Part shown: one piece after another, positions 6,424 through 13,787 of the stretch
Layout of the letters: the number at the start of each line of letters is the position of its first letter
How positions within the stretch are numbered: the first letter of the stretch is position 1
DNA from: Caulobacter segnis
GTDB lineage: Bacteria > Pseudomonadota > Alphaproteobacteria > Caulobacterales > Caulobacteraceae
Assembly: GCF_003243465.1 (NCBI RefSeq)
Contig: NZ_QFQZ01000084.1
Location: 1-19,025 of the forward strand
Direction: 5' to 3'
Length of the DNA: 19,025 nt
Notes under the pieces: generated by a model
Databases searched by the model: none
The model's input: only the letters and a program-made list of their open reading frames with translations
What the model was told of the DNA's origin: nothing
Program-made: the position numbers and the translations under genes

Positions 6424-6966
6424 GTGGGCGTGACGGAGACCGAGACTCGTTTGAAGGCGCTGATGTTGCGCGGGCTGGAGGGCGATGCTCCGGCCTATCG
6501 CGCTTGCCTGGCCCTGCTCGGGGCGCGGCTTCGCGCCTATTTCGCGCGTCGGATGGCCGGCGCGCCCGGTGATGTGGAGGATCTTGTGCAGGAAACGCTG
6601 CTGGCGGTGCATCTGAAGCGGTCGACCTGGGACCCGTCCCAGTCGTTCACCGCCTGGGCGCACGCGGTGGCGCGCTACAAGCTGATCGACCACTGGCGGC
6701 GGCGGAAGATCCGCCAGACCCTGCCGATCGAGGACCACATCGAATTCCTGGCCGCCGACGAGCCCGAGCCGTCCGTCGGTATCGAATTGGACCGGGCCCT
6801 GGCCAGCCTGCCCGACAAGCAGCGGATCCTGGTCTCCGACGTCAAGCTGACGGGTCTGTCCCTGGCCGAGGCCGGGGCGCGGGCCGGTATCTCCGAGGGC
6901 GCGGCCAAGGTCGCCCTGCACCGGGCCCTGAAGGTCCTGGCCCAGAGGATGCGCCATGCGGACTGA
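6424..6966 (+). CDS. sigF: ECF sigma factor, SigF type
   Basis: This is an ECF sigma factor of up to 180 residues. Region 2 spans about 20-90, with GDVEDLVQETLLAVHLKRSTWDP and the FTAWAHAVARYKLIDHWRRRK block. Region 4 spans about 120-177, with LDRALASLPDKQRILV, a helix-turn-helix around LSLAEAGARAGISEGAAKV, and RALKVLA. It should direct RNA polymerase to GTAACC-N16-CGWA promoters, two of which flank it. In Caulobacter sigma-F responds to heavy metals such as chromate, cadmium and copper. Start choice is open: GTG 6424, GTG 6430, or ATG 6463, which has GAAGG 5 nt upstream and would give 167 residues. The nrsF start lies inside its last codons (11-nt overlap), the usual sigma/anti-sigma coupling. 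Confidence 0.9.
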   Translation: MGVTETETRLKALMLRGLEGDAPAYRACLALLGARLRAYFARRMAGAPGDVEDLVQETLLAVHLKRSTWDPSQSFTAWAHAVARYKLIDHWRRRKIRQTLPIEDHIEFLAADEPEPSVGIELDRALASLPDKQRILVSDVKLTGLSLAEAGARAGISEGAAKVALHRALKVLAQRMRHAD

Positions 6967-7594
6967 GGACCTGATCGACGCCCTGGCCGCCGACGGCGCG
7001 CCGCTCCGTCCGCCCCCCGGCCGCCTGGCCGCGGTCGCCGCGGCCGGCGCCCTCGCGGCGCTGGTCCTGGTGCTGGCCTGGCTGCGTCCGCGCCATGACC
7101 TGGGCCAGGCCGTTCAGGGCGGCATGTTCTGGATGAAGGCGCTCTACACCGCCGCCTTGGGCCTCGCCGGCTATCTGGCGATCGAGCGGTTGTCGCGACC
7201 GGCGGGCGGCGGACGGCGCGGCTGGCTGGTCGGCGGCGCGGCCTTGGCGCTGTTCGCGGTCGCTGGCGTCGTCCAGGCGATGGGCAGTCCAGACATCCAG
7301 GCGGCTCTGCACATGCTGCGCGGCCACTCCTGGCATTCGTGCAGCCTGAACATCCTGATCCTGGGTCTGCCGATGCTGGGTCTGGGCCTTTTCGCCGTGC
7401 GCGGCATGGCGCCGACCCGGCCCGTCGCCGCGGGCTTCGCCACGGGGCTGTTCGCGGGCGGCGTGGCGGCGACGGTCTATGGCCTGCACTGCCCGGAGAG
7501 CACCTTCACCTTCGTGGCGCTCTGGTACAGCCTGGGCGTCCTGCTGCCGGCCCTGATCGGCGCCATCGTCGGGCGCTGGGCGCTGCGCTGGTAG
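6956..7594 (+). CDS. nrsF: DUF1109 membrane anti-sigma factor NrsF
   Basis: This 212-residue inner-membrane protein has six predicted helices, at about residues 24-43, 58-76, 89-108, 131-149, 158-176 and 187-207. That is the DUF1109 (NrsF) architecture of anti-sigma factors. The short cytoplasmic N-terminus (MRTEDLIDALAADGAPLRPP) is the expected sigma-binding region. Two cysteines, C129 in SWHSC and C179 in GLHCPE, lie in loops that should face the periplasm. The homologous pair in Caulobacter is needed for metal sensing and release of sigma-F. The gene overlaps sigF by 11 nt and is therefore translationally coupled, which keeps inhibitor and sigma factor in balance. It ends 31 nt from a convergent halogenase gene. 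Confidence 0.9.
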   Translation: MRTEDLIDALAADGAPLRPPPGRLAAVAAAGALAALVLVLAWLRPRHDLGQAVQGGMFWMKALYTAALGLAGYLAIERLSRPAGGGRRGWLVGGAALALFAVAGVVQAMGSPDIQAALHMLRGHSWHSCSLNILILGLPMLGLGLFAVRGMAPTRPVAAGFATGLFAGGVAATVYGLHCPESTFTFVALWYSLGVLLPALIGAIVGRWALRW

Positions 7595-7596
7595 GC

Positions 7597-7613
7597 CTCT
7601 CCGGCGCCGAGAG
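7597..7613. terminator. Weak hairpin between convergent genes
   Basis: CTCTC (7597-7601) and GAGAG (7609-7613) form a 5-bp stem with a 7-nt GC-rich loop, in the 31-nt gap between the nrsF stop and the halogenase stop. There is no T-run on either strand. It could slow transcription from both sides but is not a convincing terminator. Confidence 0.25.
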
Positions 7614-7625
7614 CCAACGGGCGGT

Positions 7626-9137
7626 TCAGCCTACCATCGCGTCGCAGTTGGCCCGGATGAACGCGAAGTGGTACGGCATTACCTCGGCGGATCGCGCGAT
7701 CACGGCCTTGATCTCGGCCATGCGCGCCTTGAACAGTCCCTCGTCCATGCAATCGGCCATCGGGTCGTAGCTTTCGGGCATGACGCCTTGGCCAATCATC
7801 ACCGCGAACCACGAGGTGTCGTTGAACAGCTCCTCGTTCTCGCGGAAGACGCGCCCCGAGCCTTTGAACAGTTCGATCTTGTCGGCCAGATAGTCGGGGA
7901 TCGGCATCTCGCGCAAATAGTCCCAGTAGGGCGTGTCGTCGCGCTGGGTGGCCTTGAAGTGAAGGATCAGGAAGTCCCGGATCGTCTCGTACTCGAAGGT
8001 CATGACCCGGTTGAAGCGGTCGGTGTCGGCCTGCCGGAAGCGGCGATCGGGGAAGTGAGCCAGCAGCTGCGCGATGCCGACCTGGATCAGGTGGATCGAC
8101 TGGCTCTCCAGCGGCTCCATGAAGCCCGAGGACAGGCCGATGGCCACGACGTTCTTGTCCCAGGTCTTCTTGCGGCGGCCGGCTGTGAAACGCAGCAGGT
8201 TCGGCTCGGCCAGGGGCTCGCCGTCCAGATTGGCCAGCAGCAGCGCCGTGGCCTCGTCCTCGCTGACGAACTGGCTGCAGAAGGCGTAGCCGTTGCCCAG
8301 CCGATGCTGCAGAGGGATGCGCCATTGCCAGCCGTGCGGCCGGGCGGTCGCGCGGGTCACCGGGGCAAGCGAGCCGCCGAGCGCGCACGGCACGGCCACG
8401 GCGCGGTCGTTGAGCAGCCATTGGCTCCAGTCCTCGTAGCCGGCCTTCAGGGCCTGCTCGATCAGCAGGCCCCGGAAGCCGGAGCAGTCGACGAAGAGGT
8501 CGCCTTCGACGACCTCGCCGCTCTCCAGGGCGATCGAGGTGACAAAGCCGGTCTCGCCGTCCTGCTGGACCGACTGGATGCGGCCCTCGCGCCGCGTGAC
8601 CCCGCGCGCCTCGGCGTAGTCCCGCAGGAAGCGGGCGTAGAGGCCCGCGTCGAACTGGAAGGCGTAGGCGATCTGGCCCAGCGGCGAGTTGGCCTGGCCG
8701 TTGGGCCGCATGAACTTGCCTTGCCGCGCGCCGACCGTCTGCAGGCTGTAGGCGCCGAGGTCGTCTTCGAGGCCCAGGGCGTGCAGCTTCAGCCAGTAGG
8801 CGTGGAACGACACGCCCTCCATGTCGACGCCGTAGGGCCCGAACGGGTGGTGATAGGCATGGCCGATACGCTTCCAGTCGACGAAGTCGATACCCAGCTT
8901 GAAGGTCGCCTTGGTCTTGCGGACGAAGTCGTTCTCGTCGAGCCCCAGCATCCGGTTGAAGATGTTGATCTGCGGGATGGTCGACTCGCCGACGCCGACC
9001 GTGCCGATGGCCTCGGACTCCACCAGGGTGACGGTTGTGTAGCCGTCCTTCAGGAAGCGCCCCAGCGCGGCGGCGGTCATCCAGCCGGCGGTGCCGCCGC
9101 CGACGATGACGATGCGGCGCAGGCGGTGGTCGGTCAT
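7626..9137 (-). CDS. Flavin-dependent halogenase (tryptophan halogenase family), last in operon
   Basis: This 503-residue protein is of normal length for the family. FAD-binding VGGGTAGWM lies near residues 12-20 and GTVGVGEST near 45-53. The catalytic lysine is K80 in ATFKLGIDF. WQWRIP (270-275) is the halogenase WxWxIP signature, and the active-site glutamate is E341 in GFMEPLES. It is thus predicted to use FADH2, oxygen and halide to make HOX and halogenate an electron-rich, probably indole-like, ring. Family members beside TonB receptors (BrvH of Brevundimonas, XcH enzymes of Xanthomonas) prefer bromide and accept indoles; their natural substrates are unknown. The start is ATG 9137, overlapping the upstream stop as ATGA. 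No flavin reductase gene is seen nearby. Confidence 0.92.
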   Translation of the reverse strand: MTDHRLRRIVIVGGGTAGWMTAAALGRFLKDGYTTVTLVESEAIGTVGVGESTIPQINIFNRMLGLDENDFVRKTKATFKLGIDFVDWKRIGHAYHHPFGPYGVDMEGVSFHAYWLKLHALGLEDDLGAYSLQTVGARQGKFMRPNGQANSPLGQIAYAFQFDAGLYARFLRDYAEARGVTRREGRIQSVQQDGETGFVTSIALESGEVVEGDLFVDCSGFRGLLIEQALKAGYEDWSQWLLNDRAVAVPCALGGSLAPVTRATARPHGWQWRIPLQHRLGNGYAFCSQFVSEDEATALLLANLDGEPLAEPNLLRFTAGRRKKTWDKNVVAIGLSSGFMEPLESQSIHLIQVGIAQLLAHFPDRRFRQADTDRFNRVMTFEYETIRDFLILHFKATQRDDTPYWDYLREMPIPDYLADKIELFKGSGRVFRENEELFNDTSWFAVMIGQGVMPESYDPMADCMDEGLFKARMAEIKAVIARSAEVMPYHFAFIRANCDAMVG

Positions 9138-10687
9138 GCGGGAACTCTGGCGGCGGGCGTTGGCGAAGCGGCGCAATAGCGGGCGATGAAGGCTTCGTGG
9201 GTCGGCAGGGCCTCGGCGGTCCGGCGGATCAGCGTCGCCAGCCGCGAAAGCTGCCCCCGGACCATCGCGTCGTCGAGGGCGTCGACCAGCGGGTCGTGGC
9301 GATGCGGGATCACGCCCTGGCCCAGCAGCACGGCGATCCAGCTGGGCTCGGCGAACAGGTCGTAGTCCGACTGGAACAGCCGGCCCGACGCGGCGAACAA
9401 TGCGATCTTGCGCGCCAGGGTCTCGGGGATGGCCATTTCGCGAGCCCTGACCCAGTAGGGCTCGGTCCGGCCGTTGGTCTTGAAGTGCAGGATGATGAAG
9501 TCCCGGATCAGCTCGACCTGCTGAGCCGTCAGGCGATTGTACTCGGCGATCTCCACCGGATCGAAGCCCTTGTCCGGGAACAGGGCCAAGAGCTTGGTGA
9601 TCCCGGCCTGGATCAGGTGGATCGAGGTGCTTTCCAGCGGTTCCAGGAAGCCGGACGACAGGCCGATGGCCACCACGTTCTTGACCCAGGCCTGGCGACG
9701 CCGGCCGGCCTGGAAGCGCAGGAAGTTGGGCTCGGCCAGGGCCGGCCCATCCAGCGTGGCGCGCAGCCGGGCCACGGCCTCGTCGTCGCTGATGTCGGCC
9801 GAGGCATAGACATAGCCATTGCCGGTGCGATGCTGCAGCGGGATCCGCCAGCGCCAGCCGGCGGCGTCGGCGGTGGCGCGGGTGTAGGGCGTCAGGCCAT
9901 CGCCGCCGGTCTCGCACGGCATGGCCACCGCGCGGTCGTTGGGCAGCCAGTGGCTCCAGTCGTCATAGCCGGCCTTCAGGGTCTGCTCGATCAGAAGCCC
10001 TCGGAAGCCCGAGCAGTCGATGAAGAGGTCGGCCTCCAGCGTCGGGCCGCCGTCCAGGGTCACGGATGTCAGGAAGCCGGTCTCGCCGTGCTGGGCGACG
10101 TGGGCGACCTTGCCCTCGATCCGGGCGACGCCGCGCTGCTCGGCATAGGCGCGCAGGTGCTTGGCGTAGAGGCCAGCGTCGAAGTGGAAGGCGTACTTCA
10201 GGCTCGACATCACCTGGCGCGGATCGCGGCTGGGCAGGGCGAACCGCCCCAGGTGCGAGGCCCGCGCCGACAGGTTGAAGGCGTCGATCGGCGGCGCCCA
10301 GCCCTCGTGCAGGGCGCGCAGCCAGATCTGGTGGAACTTCAGAGCCTCGATATCCAGGCCAAAGCCGCCGAACGGATGCAGGTAGCGGTGGCCCGGGCCC
10401 ATCCAGTCGACGAACTCGATCGCCAGCTTGAAGCTGGCCTGGGTGGCGCGCATGAACGCCGCCTCGTCCAGGCCAAGCAGCTGGTTGAAGGTGGTGATCG
10501 GCGGGATCGTCGCCTCGCCGACCCCGACCGTGCCGATCTGCTCGGATTCGACCAGGGTGATCGCGACGTCACGGGCCTTCAGCGACTTGGCCAGGGCCGC
10601 GGCGGTCATCCAGCCCGCCGTACCTCCACCGACGATCAGGATTTTGCGGATCGGGTCGGCGGTTCTCGCGCGGGAAGCCTCAGACAT
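9134..10687 (-). CDS. Flavin-dependent halogenase (tryptophan halogenase family), third halogenase gene
   Basis: This 517-residue protein has all family motifs. GGGTAGWM lies at about 20-27 and GTVGVGEAT near 52-60. The catalytic lysine is K87 (ASFKLAIEF), the signature WRWRIP is at 278-283 and E349 lies in GFLEPLES. It has a 13-residue N-terminal extension before the FAD strand and ends in a Pro/Ala-rich tail (PTPAARVPA), both unlike its neighbours. It begins inside the end of the preceding gene (8-nt overlap at 10680-10687), with GGAGG 9 nt before the ATG, and ends in an ATGA overlap with the next halogenase. Substrate unknown. It should be a soluble enzyme, since no signal peptide or membrane segment is visible. 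Confidence 0.92.
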   Translation of the reverse strand: MSEASRARTADPIRKILIVGGGTAGWMTAAALAKSLKARDVAITLVESEQIGTVGVGEATIPPITTFNQLLGLDEAAFMRATQASFKLAIEFVDWMGPGHRYLHPFGGFGLDIEALKFHQIWLRALHEGWAPPIDAFNLSARASHLGRFALPSRDPRQVMSSLKYAFHFDAGLYAKHLRAYAEQRGVARIEGKVAHVAQHGETGFLTSVTLDGGPTLEADLFIDCSGFRGLLIEQTLKAGYDDWSHWLPNDRAVAMPCETGGDGLTPYTRATADAAGWRWRIPLQHRTGNGYVYASADISDDEAVARLRATLDGPALAEPNFLRFQAGRRRQAWVKNVVAIGLSSGFLEPLESTSIHLIQAGITKLLALFPDKGFDPVEIAEYNRLTAQQVELIRDFIILHFKTNGRTEPYWVRAREMAIPETLARKIALFAASGRLFQSDYDLFAEPSWIAVLLGQGVIPHRHDPLVDALDDAMVRGQLSRLATLIRRTAEALPTHEAFIARYCAASPTPAARVPA

Positions 10688-11819
10688 GCGGCATCGCCTC
10701 CGCCGTCTGGGCGATCACCGCGCGCATTCGCTCGAGGACCGCCCGGGCCCGGTCCAGCGGCATCCGTTCGGCCAGGGGATCCCAGCGCCGGGGGACGACG
10801 CCGCGCGCCAGGAAGGCGTGGATCCAGGCGCTCTCGGACCAGATTTCCTCGTCGTACATCACCACCCGGCCCCGGCTCTCGAACTGGGCGATCTTCCAGG
10901 CCAGCGGCTCGGGCGGCGCGTCCAGCGCGCCCCAGCGCAGGATCGCCATGTCGCGGGCTCGCTCGAGCGCCGCCTCGGACAGCCGGTTATACTCCGCGAC
11001 CGCCGCGGGGCCCGTCGGGAACAGGGCCACCAGGCGCGAGATCGCGCCGTGCAGCAGGTGCAGTTCGCCGCCGTCCGCCGCTCCGATCGCGCCATGGGCG
11101 GCGCCGACGGCCACCACCTTGCCCGCCATCGCGCGCTCTCGACGGCCCGCCCTCAGCGGCGCGCCCGGTGTGAACAGCGGCGTCAGGCCGTTCTCCTCGG
11201 CGGACATCGTCAGGCCGGTCGGCAGCCAGGCGCTCCAGTCGATCCAGGGCTCGTCGCCGATCAGCCGCGCCTCGGTCCCGGTGGCGTCGACCAGCAGATC
11301 GGCCTCGGGGCGGGCTTGCGCCTCCAGCAAGGCGACGCCGGCGCGCAGGGCGGTGGCCTTGAGCAGCTCGGCATAGGCCGCTCCGTCGAGGGTCAGGCCG
11401 TGGTCCAGGGTCGAAAGCGGCGACCGAGGATCGCGGCTGGCGGGCGCGAAGCGGCCGCGCGCGGCGGCCTGGGCCGCCAGGCTCCAGGCGCCGAGCGGCG
11501 CGCCTTCCGCCGCCCGCAGCCAGTAGTGATGAAAGGGCACGCCCTCAAGCATGGCGCCGGTCTCGCCGTAGGGCGCGACAGCCTCCCCATAACGCGAGCC
11601 CAGAGTCGGGCTGGCTCGGCAGACCTTGGCGACCATCTCTTCGGAGAGCCCCAGGCGCGTGTGAAGGCCGCGCAGGCTGGGCAGGGCGGCGATGCGCCCC
11701 GGCTTGGGCGGCGCGGTCTCGGCGACGGCGATGGTCACGCCGCGCGTCGCGGTCGCCAGCGCCGCGGCCGTCATCCAGGCGTCGACGCCCGATCCGACGA
11801 CCAGAACCGAGCCGATCAT
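10680..11819 (-). CDS. Degenerate halogenase-family protein, probably not a halogenase
   Basis: This 379-residue protein is about 125-135 residues shorter than its three neighbours but clearly related: PFHHYWLRAAEGAPLGAWSL, RFAPASRDPRSPLSTLDHGLTLDGAAYAEL and the C-terminal YNRLSEAALERARDMAILRWGA match the family. Key sites are lost. The FAD glycine motif reads GSGVDAW where neighbours have GGGTAGW. The GTVGVGEAT loop is replaced by Pro-rich sequence. The catalytic lysine position is T72 (ASPTLG). The WxWxIP block is deleted, and EPLES is replaced by IGAADGGELHLLHG. The frame is intact and starts in an ATGA overlap with the first halogenase, so it is kept and translated. It may be a non-catalytic partner, a scaffold or an oxidoreductase of other function. 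This is not a pseudogene by frame, but may be in early decay. Confidence 0.8.
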   Translation of the reverse strand: MIGSVLVVGSGVDAWMTAAALATATRGVTIAVAETAPPKPGRIAALPSLRGLHTRLGLSEEMVAKVCRASPTLGSRYGEAVAPYGETGAMLEGVPFHHYWLRAAEGAPLGAWSLAAQAAARGRFAPASRDPRSPLSTLDHGLTLDGAAYAELLKATALRAGVALLEAQARPEADLLVDATGTEARLIGDEPWIDWSAWLPTGLTMSAEENGLTPLFTPGAPLRAGRRERAMAGKVVAVGAAHGAIGAADGGELHLLHGAISRLVALFPTGPAAVAEYNRLSEAALERARDMAILRWGALDAPPEPLAWKIAQFESRGRVVMYDEEIWSESAWIHAFLARGVVPRRWDPLAERMPLDRARAVLERMRAVIAQTAEAMPHV

Positions 11820-13339
11820 GCGGCGGCTCCGGCGCCGGCCGCGGTCCGCAGGAAGGCCTCGTGCCGGGGCATGGCCTCGACGACCCGACTGATCTCGCCG
11901 CTCAGCCCGGCCATGATCTTGGCCGCCTGCTCGGCGTCGACGGCGTCTAGCAGCGGGTCCCAGTGCTCGGGCATGATGTTCTGGCCCAGATAGACCGCCA
12001 CCCAGGAGGGCTCCTTGAAGAAGCCGTCCTTGTAGCCGACCACGGTCCCGCGCTCGCGGAATAGGTCCATCTTGTAGGCCAGGCTGTCGGGAATAGGCCC
12101 GGTGCGTCGGTCGTTCCAGAACGCGGAGTCGGTTCGCTGCGTGGCGTGGTAGTGCAGCACCAGGAAGTCGCGCACCCGCTCGAACTCCAGCGCCATGACC
12201 CGATTGTACTCGTCCTGATCGGCGGCCTCGAACCCTTGGCTCGGGAACAGCTCTAGCAGGGTCGATATGCCGACCTGGATCAGGTGGATCGAGGTGCTCT
12301 CCAGCGGCTCAAGGAAGCCTGACGACAATCCGATCGCCACGACGTTCTTCAGCCAGGCCTTGCGCCGGCGTCCGGTGACGAAGCGCAGGACGCGCGGGTC
12401 CGCCTGGGCCTGGCCGTCCAGCTTGGACAGCAGGACACGGGCGGCCTCGTCGTCGTCGATATAGCTCGAGCAATAGACGTAGCCGTTGCCGACGCGATGC
12501 TGCAGCGGGATGCGCCAGCGCCAGCCGCTATCGTCGGCGGTGGCGCGGGTATAGGGGACCGGCGGCTCGACGGACGCGCAGGGGACGGCCACGGCCCGGT
12601 CGCAGGGCAGCCAGCGGGTCCAGTCGTCGTAGCCCGCTTGCAGGGTCTGCTCGATCAGCAAGCCCCGGAAGCCCGAGCAGTCGATGAAGAGATCGCCCTC
12701 GATCCGGCGGCCGTCCTCCAGCACGACGGCGGTGACGAAGCCGTCTTCCGGGCGCTGGTCGACGGCGACGATCTTGCCCTCGGTCCGCGTCACGCCGCGC
12801 GCCTGGGCATGGTCGCGCAGGTACAGGGCGTAGAGGGCCGCATCGAACTGGAAGGCGTAGTTGTAGGTCGAGCCCAGCGAGCGGGGATCGCTCGCGGGCG
12901 GGGCGAACTTGCCCGCGCGGGCGGCCATGACCGGCAGGCTGTAGCGCTCCAAGGCGTCGAACGGCCGGCCGGTCGCCAGGGCCTGGGCCCGGGCCCGCAG
13001 CCAATGCTGGTGGAAGTGGACGCCGCCGATCGAATGGCCAAAGGTCCCGAACGGGTGGATGTAGCTCTGGCCCTTCTCGCCCCAGTCGCGAAACTCGATG
13101 CCCAGCTTGTAGGTGGCCTGGGTGCGCCGCATGAAGTCGGCCTCGTCCAGGCCGACACGCGCGTTGAAGTCGCGGATGTGCGGCACCGTGGCTTCGCCCA
13201 CGCCCACCGTGCCGATCTCGGCCGACTCGATCAGCTGGATGGAGACCGGCAGACCCTTCAGAATCGCGGCGAGGCCGGCCGCGCTCATCCAGCCGGCCGT
13301 GCCGCCGCCGACGATCACGATCTTGCGCACGGGGGTCAT
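11816..13339 (-). CDS. Flavin-dependent halogenase (tryptophan halogenase family), first halogenase gene
   Basis: This 507-residue protein is an apparently complete halogenase. FAD-binding GGGTAGWM is at 11-18 and GTVGVGEAT at 43-51. K78 in ATYKLGIEF is the catalytic lysine that guides hypohalous acid. WRWRIP occupies 273-278, and E344 lies in GFLEPLES. Residues around FIDCSGFRGLLIEQTLQAGYDDW are nearly identical to those in the third halogenase gene, pointing to duplication inside the cluster. Its own ribosome-binding site is weak (an AGG about 9 nt upstream), but its ATG overlaps the stop of a small upstream ORF as ATGA, so it is likely translated by coupling. It lies divergent from the TonB receptor and would share its control region. 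Confidence 0.92.
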   Translation of the reverse strand: MTPVRKIVIVGGGTAGWMSAAGLAAILKGLPVSIQLIESAEIGTVGVGEATVPHIRDFNARVGLDEADFMRRTQATYKLGIEFRDWGEKGQSYIHPFGTFGHSIGGVHFHQHWLRARAQALATGRPFDALERYSLPVMAARAGKFAPPASDPRSLGSTYNYAFQFDAALYALYLRDHAQARGVTRTEGKIVAVDQRPEDGFVTAVVLEDGRRIEGDLFIDCSGFRGLLIEQTLQAGYDDWTRWLPCDRAVAVPCASVEPPVPYTRATADDSGWRWRIPLQHRVGNGYVYCSSYIDDDEAARVLLSKLDGQAQADPRVLRFVTGRRRKAWLKNVVAIGLSSGFLEPLESTSIHLIQVGISTLLELFPSQGFEAADQDEYNRVMALEFERVRDFLVLHYHATQRTDSAFWNDRRTGPIPDSLAYKMDLFRERGTVVGYKDGFFKEPSWVAVYLGQNIMPEHWDPLLDAVDAEQAAKIMAGLSGEISRVVEAMPRHEAFLRTAAGAGAAA

Positions 13340-13443
13340 GAGCGCAGCCTACCGCCCATTCCGCGCTGACGGGAAGAGACCCGCGCGCCCCACCGGCTGA
13401 AGGTCGCGTCCACGCGCGACCGGACGACACGCGCCGTCATCAT
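13336..13443 (-). CDS. Small Arg-rich ORF (35 aa) coupled to the first halogenase
   Basis: A 35-codon frame starts at the tandem ATGATG (13443 and 13440), 3-5 nt after a strong GGGGAGGA Shine-Dalgarno. It ends at a TGA that overlaps the halogenase ATG as ATGA (13336-13339). The peptide begins MMTARVVRSRVDATFSRWG and has nine arginines, one tryptophan and no cysteine, signal peptide or membrane segment. It matches nothing I recognise. Two readings fit: a leader that loads ribosomes for the halogenase, whose own site is weak, or a functional small peptide. The junction style is the same ATGA used inside the operon. Codons are GC-rich like the neighbours. Translation is inferred from the ribosome-binding site and overlap, not shown. 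Confidence 0.5.
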   Translation of the reverse strand: MMTARVVRSRVDATFSRWGARVSSRQRGMGGRLRS

Positions 13444-13496
13444 GTTTCCTCCCCGCCACGCTCGCACCGGATTTTGACGGTGCCGAACATGGATGT

Positions 13497-13522
13497 TTGA
13501 CAACGCTGTCGCGCGCTGTAAT
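13497..13522 (+). promoter_or_regulatory. Candidate housekeeping promoter with overlapping palindrome
   Basis: TTGACAA (13497-13503), an 11-nt spacer and GCTGTAAT (13515-13522) resemble the Caulobacter housekeeping pattern TTGACGS-N10/14-GCTANAWC. The imperfect palindrome GACAACGCTGTC (13499-13510) overlaps the -35, a natural place for repressor binding. It drives towards the TonB receptor. The match is partial, and the start site could equally lie nearer the gene. Confidence 0.35.
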
Positions 13523-13630
13523 CGTTGTTTCACCCGGACATCGAGAATCCGGTTCGCGTGGCGATACCACGGAATGGGAGGCGACCCAGCAAGGTTTGAG
13601 TGCGCGGTACGATGCGCGCTCCATCCCGAA

Positions 13631-13644
13631 TGGTAGCGTTCCCA
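13631..13644. promoter_or_regulatory. LacI-family-like operator candidate
   Basis: TGGTAGCGTTCCCA is an imperfect 14-bp palindrome with central CG; five of seven base pairs are symmetric. It has the form of LacI-family operators and resembles the xylose-regulator site TGGTAGCGCTACCA as I remember it from Caulobacter. It lies 143 nt before the receptor ATG. No LacI-type regulator gene is in the window, so the binder would be encoded elsewhere. Confidence 0.4.
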
Positions 13645-13772
13645 AACCTTATGGCTAAGCGAACCGCGTCTGCGTGACAATGCTTGACGAACATCGTTCG
13701 TTCGTGTGACCTGCGCAAAAATGGTCACGGTAACATGACCGCCGGCGGGGCTGACGCTTCGTCGAGAAACAC

Positions 13773-13782
13773 AAGGGGAGGG
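13773..13782 (+). promoter_or_regulatory. Shine-Dalgarno of the TonB-dependent receptor
   Basis: AAGGGGAGGG ends 5 nt before ATG 13788. It fixes the receptor start, although the signal peptide core begins only at about residue 20. Confidence 0.75.
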
Positions 13783-13787
13783 AATTC

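Larger units (their letters stand above)
13340..13787. other. Divergent control region between halogenase operon and TonB receptor
   Basis: These 448 nt separate the halogenase operon from the receptor. The left 104 nt are taken by the small ORF on the minus strand. The rest carries several short palindromes: AACAT-gg-ATGTT (13486-13497), GACA-acgc-TGTC (13499-13510), a LacI-like site (13631-13644), CGAAC-atc-GTTCG (13688-13700) and GTGACC/GGTCAC (13706-13728) with a third half-site ATGACC at 13735-13740. A plus-strand promoter near 13497 would give the receptor a long leader of about 260 nt. No RNA gene or riboswitch is recognised. Confidence 0.5.

Noticed and set aside
9138..9917. Upstream extension of the last halogenase to a 763-residue protein
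   Set aside because: The FAD strand MTDHRLRRIVIVGGG begins at 9137 in an ATGA overlap with the preceding gene, and the upstream extension is a shadow frame of that gene.
9197..11173. 658-codon plus-strand open frame across the halogenases
   Set aside because: It is a GC-driven shadow of two clear halogenase-family genes, with no ribosome-binding site and a Gly/Ala/Arg-rich product of no recognisable family.
13524..13787. Possible riboswitch or small RNA in the long receptor leader
   Set aside because: No conserved riboswitch core is recognised; the short palindromes fit protein-binding sites better.
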